A stretch of 64,000 nt of DNA from JAKAGZ01 sp964412105 (GTDB taxonomy: Bacteria; Bacteroidota; Ignavibacteria; Ignavibacteriales; Ignavibacteriaceae). Location: positions 1 through 64,000 of the forward strand of contig CAYPNM010000006.1 of the NCBI GenBank assembly GCA_964412105.1, in the 5' to 3' direction. A program made the translations under genes and the position numbers. This document shows positions 51,630 to 60,863 of the stretch, in pieces. The notes under the pieces are model-generated. The model saw only the letters and a list, made by a program, of their open reading frames with translations. It had not been told where the DNA came from and made no database searches. Every line of letters begins with the position of its first letter. Position 1 is the stretch's first letter.

Positions 51630-53027
51630 TTAAATACCTTTTGTATCGCCTTTAACCATATGCCAAATTGTTAAAAGAATTATTTGCAAGTCAAGCCAAA
51701 GTGACCAGTTTTCAATATACCACAAATCATATTCTATTCTTTTTATTGTTCTCTTTTTATTTTCCTCTATATCGTCTACATCACCCCTTAATCCGTGAAC
51801 TTGTGCCCACCCTGTAATACCTGGTTTAACCCATGATCTTATTTTGATATTATCAACCATTTGCTTATAAAAGTTATGAAAAGTAATATAATGCGGGCGA
51901 GGCCCTACCACCGACATATCTCCTTTTAAAACATTAATGAACTGGGGGAGTTCATCAATATTTGATTTTCTCAAAAATCTACCAAGCTTTGTAACGCGAG
52001 GATCATTTTTCAGTGTTGGATTGAATCCTTCCTTTGTCTTAGCCTCTATCATAGTGCGGAATTTATAGCACTTGAAGAATTCATCGTTTCTTCCAACCCT
52101 CTCTTGAACAAATAATAACTTACCCTTTGAACTAAATAGATTTATAAGATAAAGGATTGAAAAAGCCCAAGGTAAAATCAGAACTATAATTAAGATTGAT
52201 AAAATAATATCTACAGTTCTTTTAACAAATCTCCAATGTGCTTCTGCCAGAGGTTCATCTCTTACTGTAATTATCGGGAAATCACCGATCATGTTTATCT
52301 GGTATTTTTTTGAAAGAAACTTAAAGTAATCGGGTATGATATGTACTCTTTGTGCATTTCGGTTGCAAATTTTAATAATTTTATCGAGCTGGCTAGATTC
52401 ATAAATCGGGAGGGCTATAACTATTACATTTGTTTTACTTTGATTAATCACTTTTTCTAAATCAGCAATACTTCCCAGTATGTCTTTGTTTTCTTTATTG
52501 GGAGTATCATCCAAAAATCCAACAAACCGGTATCCGAAATCCTCGCGACTGTCAATAAGTTCCCGAAAACTTTGCCCCAGCTCGCCGCCACCGATGATCA
52601 AAACATTCTTTAAATTTTTTTCTTTTCCCCTTATGCTTATTACAATATGCTTTATTATCTGAATCCTTGCACTTACAAGCACCAAAAGGAAAAACGAATA
52701 ATAAAGAATAAAATTCCTAGTGAACAAATCTTCTTTTGCTACGAAGATGAAAAGAACGGCAGTGATGCTCTGAACAAATATATTTTTCACTAATCCTGAA
52801 AAAAGGTATGAAAATGATCTGGTAGCGGCATCTTCATAAAATCCGGTAACATTTGAAAAAAAATACCAAATGAAATTAAGGGCAACCATCAAAACAAGCA
52901 TATAGGGACGGGAAAGAAATATGTGCAAGGATTGCGCTAAAACTGCGGCCAGTAAAAAAGAAAAATTTATTACAATAAGATCACTAAATAGTCTTAAATA
53001 ATATATAGATTTTTGGTTGCCAAACAT
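51630..53027 (-). CDS. Polyprenyl-phosphate sugar phosphotransferase (WcaJ-like)
   Basis: A 465-residue initiating enzyme of surface polysaccharide synthesis. It has four N-terminal helices, a Rossmann-like CoA-binding-type domain (VLIIGGGELGQSF, about 144-156) and a C-terminal sugar transferase domain with KFRTM, DPRVTKLGRFLR and GDMSVVGPRP. It moves a hexose-1-phosphate from a nucleotide sugar to undecaprenyl phosphate at the inner membrane. It is the last gene of the minus-strand polysaccharide cluster. Confidence 0.93.
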   Translation of the reverse strand: MFGNQKSIYYLRLFSDLIVINFSFLLAAVLAQSLHIFLSRPYMLVLMVALNFIWYFFSNVTGFYEDAATRSFSYLFSGLVKNIFVQSITAVLFIFVAKEDLFTRNFILYYSFFLLVLVSARIQIIKHIVISIRGKEKNLKNVLIIGGGELGQSFRELIDSREDFGYRFVGFLDDTPNKENKDILGSIADLEKVINQSKTNVIVIALPIYESSQLDKIIKICNRNAQRVHIIPDYFKFLSKKYQINMIGDFPIITVRDEPLAEAHWRFVKRTVDIILSILIIVLILPWAFSILYLINLFSSKGKLLFVQERVGRNDEFFKCYKFRTMIEAKTKEGFNPTLKNDPRVTKLGRFLRKSNIDELPQFINVLKGDMSVVGPRPHYITFHNFYKQMVDNIKIRSWVKPGITGWAQVHGLRGDVDDIEENKKRTIKRIEYDLWYIENWSLWLDLQIILLTIWHMVKGDTKGI

Positions 53028-53054
53028 TCCAGAATTAATTATTAGTCACTAAAA

Positions 53055-54170
53055 TTACTTGTATTTTTCCTTAAGTTTTTCTTCAATAAAGTCTTTTATT
53101 TTAGTCTCAAACACCTTTCTTTCAAATTGCTTTGCATATTCTGCAATGGAGGCATGGTTAAAAGAATCTTTTTTATTTTCAAATCTTTCCACTGCATTTT
53201 TAATTGAAAGAGCATTTTGTTCGTTGAAATGAATTCCATTAACACTATCAATGACAGTTTCTGCAGTTCCGCCTTTATTAAAGGCTATAACGGGCGTACC
53301 GGAAGCCATTGCTTCTATGACTGTTATGCCGAAATCCTCCTCTGCAGCGAAAACAAAAGCTTTAGCCTTCTTAAATAAAACTTTTAACTTTTCTCCGGTT
53401 TGATATCCTACAAACTGAACATTTTTTGCAGCTTTTGCTTTTATTTTTTCTTCATCAGGCCCATCACCGACAATTATTAATTTCTTTTCAGGCATGAGAG
53501 AAAATGCTTCTACAATTATGTCTACTCTCTTATAAGGCACAAAGCGTGCAGCTGTTAAGTAATAATCTTCCTTTTCATCACAAAATTCAAATTTACTAAT
53601 ATCAACCGGTGGATTTATAACAGTGGCTTCCCGGTTGTAGATTTTTTTAATTCTTCCTGCAATGTAGTTTGAATTAGCGATATAATAATCAGGCCTATTA
53701 GCTGTTGATATATCCCACATCCTGATATAATGCAGCATTGATCTTGCGATCATTCCTTTCAATCCGCCTGTTAAATTTGACTCCTTAAGATATTGATGAG
53801 TCAAATCCCATGCATATCTCATTGGTGTATGTGAATAGCAAATATGCAATTGATTAGAGTTAGTAAGAGCACCTTTGGCCACAGCGTGAGAACTGGAAAT
53901 TACTAAATCATATTCTGATAAATCAAATTGCTCAACAGCAAGCGGAAAAAGTGCCAGATATTTTCTCGCCTTACTTTTAGCAAAAGGCAATTTTTGTATA
54001 AATGATGTGGTGGGCATTTTGCCTTTGGTAATAAGTTTCAGGTCGTCTTTATTTAAAAAATTAAACAGCACAAATAAATCGGCATCGGGATAAAGGTTAG
54101 TGAATGATTCAACACACCTTTCAGAACCTGCGTAAGTAGTCAACCATTCGTGTACTATTGCTGTTTTCAA
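53055..54170 (-). CDS. GT4 glycosyltransferase (WbaZ-like)
   Basis: A 371-residue GT-B glycosyltransferase. The N-terminus KTAIVHEWLTTYAGSERC is typical of WbaZ-type mannosyl- or rhamnosyltransferases. The C-terminal donor site has EDFGITVIEAMASGTPVIAF with the E(x7)E motif. It extends a lipid-linked oligosaccharide at the cytoplasmic face. Its start overlaps the end of the next upstream glycosyltransferase gene by 4 bases (ATGA). Donor sugar unknown. Confidence 0.9.
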   Translation of the reverse strand: MKTAIVHEWLTTYAGSERCVESFTNLYPDADLFVLFNFLNKDDLKLITKGKMPTTSFIQKLPFAKSKARKYLALFPLAVEQFDLSEYDLVISSSHAVAKGALTNSNQLHICYSHTPMRYAWDLTHQYLKESNLTGGLKGMIARSMLHYIRMWDISTANRPDYYIANSNYIAGRIKKIYNREATVINPPVDISKFEFCDEKEDYYLTAARFVPYKRVDIIVEAFSLMPEKKLIIVGDGPDEEKIKAKAAKNVQFVGYQTGEKLKVLFKKAKAFVFAAEEDFGITVIEAMASGTPVIAFNKGGTAETVIDSVNGIHFNEQNALSIKNAVERFENKKDSFNHASIAEYAKQFERKVFETKIKDFIEEKLKEKYK

Positions 54171-55282
54171 TTTTCCCTTCGTATTGATAAATAAAGTTGT
54201 TTTGTTTTTTCAGCCATAATGCTAACTGTAAACTCTTTTTCTATTTTTGATTTTGCATTTTCTGAAAATTGTTTCCATTTTTCCTTGTTTTCGGAAAGTT
54301 TTAATAGATAAAAAGCTGCTTCTTCAGGCTTGTTAATATCAAATAGGTAACCATTTTCAGAATGTTTGACCAAGTCATAATTTCCATCAACTTTAGTTGC
54401 AATTACGGGCAGTCCAACTGACATTGCTTCCATTATGCCGAGAGGAAGCCCTTCCCATCTTGATGTAGAAATATAACAAAATGAGTCGATTAAATAATCG
54501 ATAGGGTTTGTCTTAAATCCCAAAAACTTGAAAATACTTGATAATCCATTTTCTTCGGCAAGCAATCGGACCTTGTTTTGTTCGGGGCCGCTACCAATAA
54601 GCTGGATTTCAAATTTATGTAATGCTCCATTGGTTTTTATTTTATTAAAAATGGGAATTAGAAGTTCAGAATTTTTTGCATAATCAAATCTGCTTATTGT
54701 AACAATTTTCAATTTCGTTTTAGATAAATAATCGAAATTCACAATTTTGCTGGTTAATTCAACTCCATTGTGAATAATTAGTATTTTATCACTTTTAGCT
54801 AGTTTTAACGAAATCACAGTAGCTCTTTCGGATTCAGACACACATATAAATTTGTTCGTAAATTTCGACAAATATCTTTCGATGGTAAGATAAAGAAATT
54901 TGCTTAAGGGATTGTACTCCCCTAAATGAATTCCGTGAAAAGTATGGATGCTAATAGTTCCTTTTGAACGGGATAGCAGTCTTCCATAAATACCGGCTCC
55001 CTTACCGTGTGAATGTATAATATTTATATTGTTCTTTTTAATAATGTGTTTAAGTTTTGAGAGCTTAAAAATATTGAATTTCCTGTGAGGGATTGTAAAA
55101 ACTCTTTTTTCCCCAACGATATCTACATAAATGTCAAAGTAAGGCTCTTCCTTTGGACAGGCAACAAAGAAGTCAAATGCCGTTGATAATGTTTTTAATA
55201 ATAAATATATGTGTTTTGGCCCACCTCCATGATCGGCTCTTACAGTCAACAATAATATTTTTATTTTCTTTTCCTTAGACAT
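54167..55282 (-). CDS. GT4 glycosyltransferase
   Basis: A 371-residue GT-B enzyme. The N-terminal part has DHGGGPKHIYLLL (17-29) and IIHSHGKGAGIYGRL (about 89-103); the donor site carries SRWEGLPLGIMEAMSVGLPVIAT. Domain pattern and length fit family GT4 retaining transferases. Coupled by an ATGA overlap to the WbaZ-like gene. Donor and acceptor are unknown. Confidence 0.9.
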   Translation of the reverse strand: MSKEKKIKILLLTVRADHGGGPKHIYLLLKTLSTAFDFFVACPKEEPYFDIYVDIVGEKRVFTIPHRKFNIFKLSKLKHIIKKNNINIIHSHGKGAGIYGRLLSRSKGTISIHTFHGIHLGEYNPLSKFLYLTIERYLSKFTNKFICVSESERATVISLKLAKSDKILIIHNGVELTSKIVNFDYLSKTKLKIVTISRFDYAKNSELLIPIFNKIKTNGALHKFEIQLIGSGPEQNKVRLLAEENGLSSIFKFLGFKTNPIDYLIDSFCYISTSRWEGLPLGIMEAMSVGLPVIATKVDGNYDLVKHSENGYLFDINKPEEAAFYLLKLSENKEKWKQFSENAKSKIEKEFTVSIMAEKTKQLYLSIRREN

Positions 55283-55390
55283 TTATCATTTGAAGGATAC
55301 TTATATAATTTATTTCGCGGCTACATATAAACTGCCTTAATTAATATGAGAATACAAAAACATTCCGGGATTAAAATCCAGTTTCCATTT

Positions 55391-56554
55391 TCAGAATTCT
55401 AATGCCTTGATTAATTCTTTGTAGCGGATTTTCCAATCGTTCAGTCTTGCCGATTCTACCAGCTCGTTTTTGTTTATTTGATTTTTGGTAGCCTTCTTTA
55501 GAAGTTGGACAAATTCATCATATGTATTATATAGAAATGCCTTTGTATTCATTTTCTCAAGCTCACTCCAACGTGCAGAAACAACGGGCAACCCGCACGC
55601 AAAATATTGATGGAGTTTTATTGGATTAACATATTCAATCAACTTTCCAGAATTTTTTATATCAAAAGGGATAATGCCCGTATCAGAATTATGAAGATAT
55701 CCAGGCAACTCATCGCTTATTTTAATTCCCAGTACGTGAATATTTGGATAGTTGCTGAATTCCCTTTTTGCAATAATATCATTGCCGATTAAGACGAACG
55801 AGAATTGAGGGAGGGCAATTGCAGCATATTTAATCAATCTAAAATCGAACCTTGTTTCCATTTCCCCTATGTAGATAATTCGTGGATGCGGAATTGATTT
55901 TAAATCTTCCGGTTCTTCTCTGCGTCCATTTGCAAATTTTTCAAAGTTCACTCCATTTGGAAAATAAAGTGACTTCTTATCCTTAATATTTTCAATATAG
56001 TGTTCAAGATTTTTTGCTGTATAAAGTATAAGGTCAACATTCTTAGCAAGATTTTCTTCCATTACTTTCGTGTAGTCGGTATATTTTTTATAACCGGCAT
56101 AATTATCAGCTATCCGAAAAACGGATTTCTTATAATTAATTATTTTTAACCAACTACCTTGGGTGGCATTATCAAAATAAAGCAAGTCAACCTTATCAAA
56201 TCCGTTATTCTTCAATTTATAATATATACGGGGGACAGTAAATTTGTACCAGTTTTCAAAAACAAACCTAGTATTAAGTATGGGAAAATTTTGAGGAGGA
56301 AGCAAAGTTAAAGGGACATAACTCCACACATTGTTTATTTTGTCATTTACGCCTCCTGATAACCACAACTTAAATCTATCTTTTATCTGTTTATCATTTA
56401 TCTTGAGAAGATGTAGAGGGGAAACAGGATCGGAAACAAAACCAACCTCCCACCCATTTTCAGCAAACAACGACGCAAGTTCATGAGAACCAACTCTGTA
56501 CGGAGTATTCCAATAATTTGCAGTTATGAAAAGAGTCTTACGTTTTCCTTTCAT
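55391..56554 (-). CDS. Glycosyltransferase, GT-B fold (GumK-like start)
   Basis: A 387-residue glycosyltransferase. The N-terminal segment (TANYWNTPYRVGSHELASLF... VSDPVSPLHLL) resembles GumK-type glucuronosyltransferases, and the C-terminal part has LHQYFACGLPVVSARW, a nucleotide-sugar binding motif of GT-B enzymes. It overlaps the methyltransferase gene by 4 bases (ATGA). A uronic acid donor is possible but unproven. Confidence 0.82.
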   Translation of the reverse strand: MKGKRKTLFITANYWNTPYRVGSHELASLFAENGWEVGFVSDPVSPLHLLKINDKQIKDRFKLWLSGGVNDKINNVWSYVPLTLLPPQNFPILNTRFVFENWYKFTVPRIYYKLKNNGFDKVDLLYFDNATQGSWLKIINYKKSVFRIADNYAGYKKYTDYTKVMEENLAKNVDLILYTAKNLEHYIENIKDKKSLYFPNGVNFEKFANGRREEPEDLKSIPHPRIIYIGEMETRFDFRLIKYAAIALPQFSFVLIGNDIIAKREFSNYPNIHVLGIKISDELPGYLHNSDTGIIPFDIKNSGKLIEYVNPIKLHQYFACGLPVVSARWSELEKMNTKAFLYNTYDEFVQLLKKATKNQINKNELVESARLNDWKIRYKELIKALEF

Positions 56555-57165
56555 CGTTTCTCTAATAAGAAAAAAGTATGATAGGTATTCTCTTTGGGAG
56601 TAAAAGACGCAGCTATCTTAAATTTATTTTTTATTATACCCTTAATTTTTTTTGCTTGATAACCCTTCTTTCCAATTTCCCAGTAATGCTGCCCATCAAA
56701 CTCGTGGGATCTATAAAGCTTTGGAATAAGAATTTTTATGGTAGTTGTGCCAAATATTGGTAAACATATTTCGAACAATATTTTATGATTTGCATACGGC
56801 AAACTAATAAAAACATACCTCGAGCTAACCCTTTTCAATTCATCAAGCAGTTTAGCAAATTTTTCAAATGGTAAATGCTCTAAAACCTGGAAGCAGCCGA
56901 CCAGATTAAATTCATTATCTTTAAATGGAAGTTGCTCAACAGTAGCAATTACATTAGGAGTTAAATCATTACTTAGGTCTACATTAAAGTATTTAATATT
57001 TTCAGGTATTAATTTCCTTAAGAATCCGATTCCTCCACCAATTTCAAGAAAACTTTTAGGATTTAATTTCTCAACATATTTTAACTGGTAATAGTAAGAT
57101 GCAAATCTTTCTTTAGTGATATATGTTTCAAAATCGTAATGAGCTTTTTCTACCTGAATTTTCAT
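56551..57165 (-). CDS. Class I SAM-dependent methyltransferase
   Basis: A 204-residue methyltransferase. Motif I reads FLEIGGGIGFL (about 40-50) for SAM binding; LVGCFQVLEHLPFE (about 88-101) is the typical post-motif of UbiE/Coq5-like Methyltransf_11 proteins. It overlaps genes on both sides by 4 bases, so it is part of the polysaccharide operon and probably methylates a sugar or lipid carrier intermediate. Confidence 0.88.
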   Translation of the reverse strand: MKIQVEKAHYDFETYITKERFASYYYQLKYVEKLNPKSFLEIGGGIGFLRKLIPENIKYFNVDLSNDLTPNVIATVEQLPFKDNEFNLVGCFQVLEHLPFEKFAKLLDELKRVSSRYVFISLPYANHKILFEICLPIFGTTTIKILIPKLYRSHEFDGQHYWEIGKKGYQAKKIKGIIKNKFKIAASFTPKENTYHTFFLLEKR

Positions 57166-58442
57166 CTCATCTTTCTCAAACCGTTATAAATTAAATAAAA
57201 AGTTATAATTTTATTCGTAATTGACGTAATCAAGGTTGAATAAATAACTCCCATAAATCCATAATATCCTATAAATAGAATTCCAAGCCCAATATTCATA
57301 AATCCGAAAGGAATTGTCAACAAACTATATTTGGCTTTTCCAGTTGCAATAATAAATGGTTGAACAATAAATCCAGAAATAAGTAATAAAGGGAGATGAA
57401 CAAGCAGCAAATTAAACATTTTAATAAAATTGGGAGTGTAATATTTAACGAGGAAAAGTTTTATTAAAGGAGGAAAAAGCTGCCAAAGAAATAGTGTTAT
57501 AATTATTGATAACGGGAAAGCGATTAACAGACTTTTTTTAAATTGGCTAAGAACATTATCATATTTGGAAAGAGTGATTTTTTCTGTAACTCCGGGGGCA
57601 ATTATTTGGCCATAAATAATAAAGGGAAAAGAAAGCATAACAAATATTTTATCAATTATTTCATAATAACCTACCTCTGTGAAATAATTGAATTGACCAA
57701 GGATGTAAGTGATTCCTCTTGAATAAAGAAAATAACCAATAGCTGAGATACCAATAATAAATGAATATTTCCCAACCTCTGATATTATTTTTTTATCAAA
57801 TTTAAAGCTAAATAGTTTGAAGCTGGAGCTAAAAAGAATAAAACTAGTAATATAATAGAAGTTTAAGGATAAAAATGCTCCGATTATTCCGAATCTAGAT
57901 ATAAGAATATAAGTCGCTCCGACAGTAATTGTTCCGGCAATTAATGAAATTATGGAAAGTTTCTTAAATTGTTTTAATCCACTATACACTCCATCGAATA
58001 AAGATGTAAGAGGCAAAAAAATAAAAACAGGTGTGAGATAGTAAACATAATGATAATTCTCTCCGACAATTACTTTTGCAAACAAAAGAAATATAGAGCT
58101 GAAAATAATTATCAGAGTCAAAATTATAAGAGCTGAATTGAAATAAATCAATTTAACTTTAGAGGGGCTTTCAGTGTTATATTGGGCAACAAATTTTGTA
58201 ACTGCTCTTGATATTCCAAAATCGGCAAGCAAAGTAAAGAAATAGGTAATTGCCACTGTATAACTGTAAATTCCGAAATTTTCGGAGGAAAGAAGCTTTG
58301 CTGAAACAACTAAAATTAAGAAAGTAATCCCCTGTCTGCTGGCATTTTGGATTGCCCGCCAAATAAAATTTTTAATCGTGACCGGGTGTTTCTTAAGTAA
58401 GTCTAACAATAATTTATGTGAAAATATTTCTAAATTAAGCAT
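57162..58442 (-). CDS. Oligosaccharide flippase (Wzx-like, MATE/MVF superfamily)
   Basis: A 426-residue protein with about 12 transmembrane helices. The N-terminal AIQNASRQGITFLILVVSAKLLSS and SRAVTKFVAQY regions match polysaccharide export flippases that move lipid-linked repeat units across the inner membrane. First gene of the minus-strand polysaccharide operon. No Wzy polymerase-like protein is visible, so polymerisation is encoded elsewhere or the product is a single oligosaccharide. Confidence 0.9.
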   Translation of the reverse strand: MLNLEIFSHKLLLDLLKKHPVTIKNFIWRAIQNASRQGITFLILVVSAKLLSSENFGIYSYTVAITYFFTLLADFGISRAVTKFVAQYNTESPSKVKLIYFNSALIILTLIIIFSSIFLLFAKVIVGENYHYVYYLTPVFIFLPLTSLFDGVYSGLKQFKKLSIISLIAGTITVGATYILISRFGIIGAFLSLNFYYITSFILFSSSFKLFSFKFDKKIISEVGKYSFIIGISAIGYFLYSRGITYILGQFNYFTEVGYYEIIDKIFVMLSFPFIIYGQIIAPGVTEKITLSKYDNVLSQFKKSLLIAFPLSIIITLFLWQLFPPLIKLFLVKYYTPNFIKMFNLLLVHLPLLLISGFIVQPFIIATGKAKYSLLTIPFGFMNIGLGILFIGYYGFMGVIYSTLITSITNKIITFYLIYNGLRKMR

Positions 58443-58599
58443 TAAAGTAGTTAAATTATTCTTAAGTTACTGAAAAAATGTTGTGCTGTCTTTGTCGGTA
58501 TAACGTATCTGGGGGCACTATAGTGCGAGCAATTATCCCAAAATATATGAATATTAATATTGTAATTTAAACTTTCTGTGGTGATTCCATGAGCCGTGA

Positions 58600-59358
58600 A
58601 TGAAAATATCATCAATTATAATAGCGAAAAACGAAGAAGAAAATATTGGGCGATGTATCGAAAGTCAGCTTGACTGCATCGATGAAATAATTGTACTTGT
58701 GGATATAACCACAACTGACAGAACCTTTGAGATTGCCAAATCCTATCCGAGTGTGAAAGTTCAGGCAGTTAACTGGATGGGTTATTCCAGAACCAAAGAA
58801 TATGGGGTATCGATAGCTTCTAATGATTGGATTTTTTGGATTGACGCAGATGAAGCATTGACTAAGGAACTGTCTCAGGAAATGTTACTCTTCAAAAAGG
58901 CTGTCCCTGAGTTTTCGGCGTATTCAATTCCAAGAAAAGCTTACTTCCTTGGAAAGTGGATTAAACACAGCGGCTGGTATCCCGGGAGGGTTACAAGGAT
59001 TTTTGACAAAAACAAAGTTAGTTTCAGTGATAATGATGTACATGAGCATCTCATAGTTAACGGATTAACGGGGAAACTGAAAAGTGATATTGAACATTAT
59101 ACGGATCCAACGATCCGTCACTATTTCGAAAAATTTAATCAATATACTACACTTGCCGCCGAAGAAATGATAAAACAAAAGAAAGCTTTTAAGCTTTCTG
59201 ATCTTATTATCAGGCCAATCTTTATCTTTAAGAAAATGTATCTTTTCAAATTGGGTTTTTTAGACGGCATTCAGGGATTTATACTAGCAATATTTTCTGC
59301 AGCGTATGTTTTTACAAAATATTGTAAGTTTTGGGAATTGAAAAAAAACGGTAGATAA
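58600..59358 (+). CDS. Family 2 glycosyltransferase (WaaE/KdtX-like)
   Basis: A 252-residue GT-A enzyme. It starts ISSIIIAKNEEENIGRCIES and has the metal-binding WIDADE (about 75-80). The WYPGRVTRIFDK and YTDPTIRHYFEKFNQYT segments are typical of LPS core beta-1,4-glucosyltransferases of the WaaE/KdtX group. It is divergent from the polysaccharide operon and 6 bases before NAD kinase, so it may modify the LPS core. Confidence 0.9.
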   Translation: MKISSIIIAKNEEENIGRCIESQLDCIDEIIVLVDITTTDRTFEIAKSYPSVKVQAVNWMGYSRTKEYGVSIASNDWIFWIDADEALTKELSQEMLLFKKAVPEFSAYSIPRKAYFLGKWIKHSGWYPGRVTRIFDKNKVSFSDNDVHEHLIVNGLTGKLKSDIEHYTDPTIRHYFEKFNQYTTLAAEEMIKQKKAFKLSDLIIRPIFIFKKMYLFKLGFLDGIQGFILAIFSAAYVFTKYCKFWELKKNGR

Positions 59359-59364
59359 TTTAGA

Positions 59365-60300
59365 ATGGCAGAAAAATCAGTTAAAAATAAGCTAAAAAGA
59401 AATCCCGTAATTGGAATTATTGCAAATACAAATAAAGAAAAAGCATTTCGAGTTATTTCTCATTTTGTGAAAAAATTAAAAGAGAATAATTTTCAATATT
59501 ACATTAGCAACAAAGTTTCTGAATATCAGGATAACATTCAGGAAACTTTAAAGAAAACAGATTTGCTTGAGGAAATAGAGCTTTATAAAAAGAGCGATAT
59601 AATTATTTCAGTAGGCGGCGATGGTACAATGTTGAATACTACTTTTAATGCACAGTTTTATGATAAACCTGTGTTGGGTGTCAATCTCGGCAAGCTTGGT
59701 TTTCTGGTAGAAACGAATGTTGACCAGATTGACAAAGTGATAAAAGAAATAAAGGCGGGAAGGTATTCAATTGATGAAAGGATGATAATACGGGGTGAAT
59801 GTATTGGTCACGAAATGGATCATCTTTTTGCAGTAAATGATATTGTGATTGATAAAGGCGGCTGGCCTAAAATGATCGAAATTGAAATAAATGTAGATGA
59901 AGAATATGTTACAACTTTTTCCGCGGATGGATTAATAATCGCGACTCCGACAGGATCAACCGGATATTCTATTTCTACAGGAGGACCGATTGTCAGTCCT
60001 AAAGCTGATGTTATTACGCTGAGTCCGATTTCTCCACATAGTCTGACGATGAGACCATTAGTTCTGCCAAGCAGTCAGGAAATCATTATCAGAACCAGCT
60101 CGTTGCATAAAGAAATTCACGTAAATTGTGACGGTCAGAGAGTCTTCTCTTTTCCCCCGCCACTTGAACTTAAAATAACAAAATGTAAAAGATCAGCTAA
60201 ACTCGTTCATACAAACCTTACAAATTATTTCGAAACTCTAAGACAAAAATTACTCTGGGGCGTAGATATTAGAAACAACTTCGAAAATAATGGGGAATAA
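59365..60300 (+). CDS. nadK: NAD kinase
   Basis: A 311-residue NAD(+) kinase (PpnK), which makes NADP(+). The GGDGTML motif (84-90) and the second site TPTGSTGYSISTGGPI are conserved, as is the C-terminal VNCDGQ region. The N-terminal 12-residue basic leader is longer than in E. coli NadK. It is co-directional with the WaaE-like gene and overlaps no other gene; the thioredoxin-like gene follows. Confidence 0.95.
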   Translation: MAEKSVKNKLKRNPVIGIIANTNKEKAFRVISHFVKKLKENNFQYYISNKVSEYQDNIQETLKKTDLLEEIELYKKSDIIISVGGDGTMLNTTFNAQFYDKPVLGVNLGKLGFLVETNVDQIDKVIKEIKAGRYSIDERMIIRGECIGHEMDHLFAVNDIVIDKGGWPKMIEIEINVDEEYVTTFSADGLIIATPTGSTGYSISTGGPIVSPKADVITLSPISPHSLTMRPLVLPSSQEIIIRTSSLHKEIHVNCDGQRVFSFPPPLELKITKCKRSAKLVHTNLTNYFETLRQKLLWGVDIRNNFENNGE

Positions 60301-60301
60301 T

Positions 60302-60811
60302 ATGAAAATATATCTTGGTGTTTTATTACTACTGGCATCTTTGCCGGTTTTTGGGCAGGACGTTAATTTTATCAGTAAGGATCCCCTTAATGGCAAGCCA
60401 ATGCTTTTAGGAATATGTAACCGTCAAGCATTTAATGATACATCTTTTTCGTGGTGGTTTAATTCAGAATATAAAATGTATGAAGTTGACTCGACATCTC
60501 TTGCTAAAATATCGGATAAGATTAAGAATACTGATATCACCATTGTAATGGGAACGTGGTGCAGCGACAGCAGGACACTGGTCCCCGAGTTCTATAAAAT
60601 TTTGGATTACTTAAATTATCCTTCAGATAAAGTGAAATTAATTAGTGTTGACCGGGATAAAAAGGGGAGGGATGATGAAATTGCCGGGCTAAATATACAT
60701 CTAGTGCCCACATTTATTTTTTATCATGATGGTAAAGAAGCGGGAAGGATAGTTGAATCGCCAGCGGAGACTCTTGAAAAGGATATGGTAGTCATTCTTA
60801 ATAAGGAGTAA
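60302..60811 (+). CDS. Exported thioredoxin-like protein with a CxxS site
   Basis: A 169-residue protein with a signal peptide (1-19, VFGQ), so periplasmic. The thioredoxin fold is visible in TIVMGTWCSDSRTLVPEF; the active site reads Cys87-Ser-Asp-Ser90, lacking the second Cys, and LVPTFIFYHDGKE is the cis-Pro segment. The only other Cys is Cys39. A monothiol site suits isomerase or mixed-disulfide chemistry. Start 60302 was chosen because GGGGA lies 6 bases upstream; the frame extends 4 codons further into nadK. Confidence 0.85.
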   Translation: MKIYLGVLLLLASLPVFGQDVNFISKDPLNGKPMLLGICNRQAFNDTSFSWWFNSEYKMYEVDSTSLAKISDKIKNTDITIVMGTWCSDSRTLVPEFYKILDYLNYPSDKVKLISVDRDKKGRDDEIAGLNIHLVPTFIFYHDGKEAGRIVESPAETLEKDMVVILNKE

Positions 60812-60830
60812 CTTTTAAGAATGCATTAAA

Positions 60831-60863
60831 ATTAAAAAGGCGCTCAATGAGCGCCTTTTTAAT
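60831..60863. terminator. Strong bidirectional terminator
   Basis: AAAAAGGCGCTC (60834-60845) and GAGCGCCTTTTT (60849-60860) form a perfect 12-bp stem with a 3-base loop, extended by AT pairs on both sides. It ends both the thioredoxin-like gene and the minus-strand KamA operon. Confidence 0.92.
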
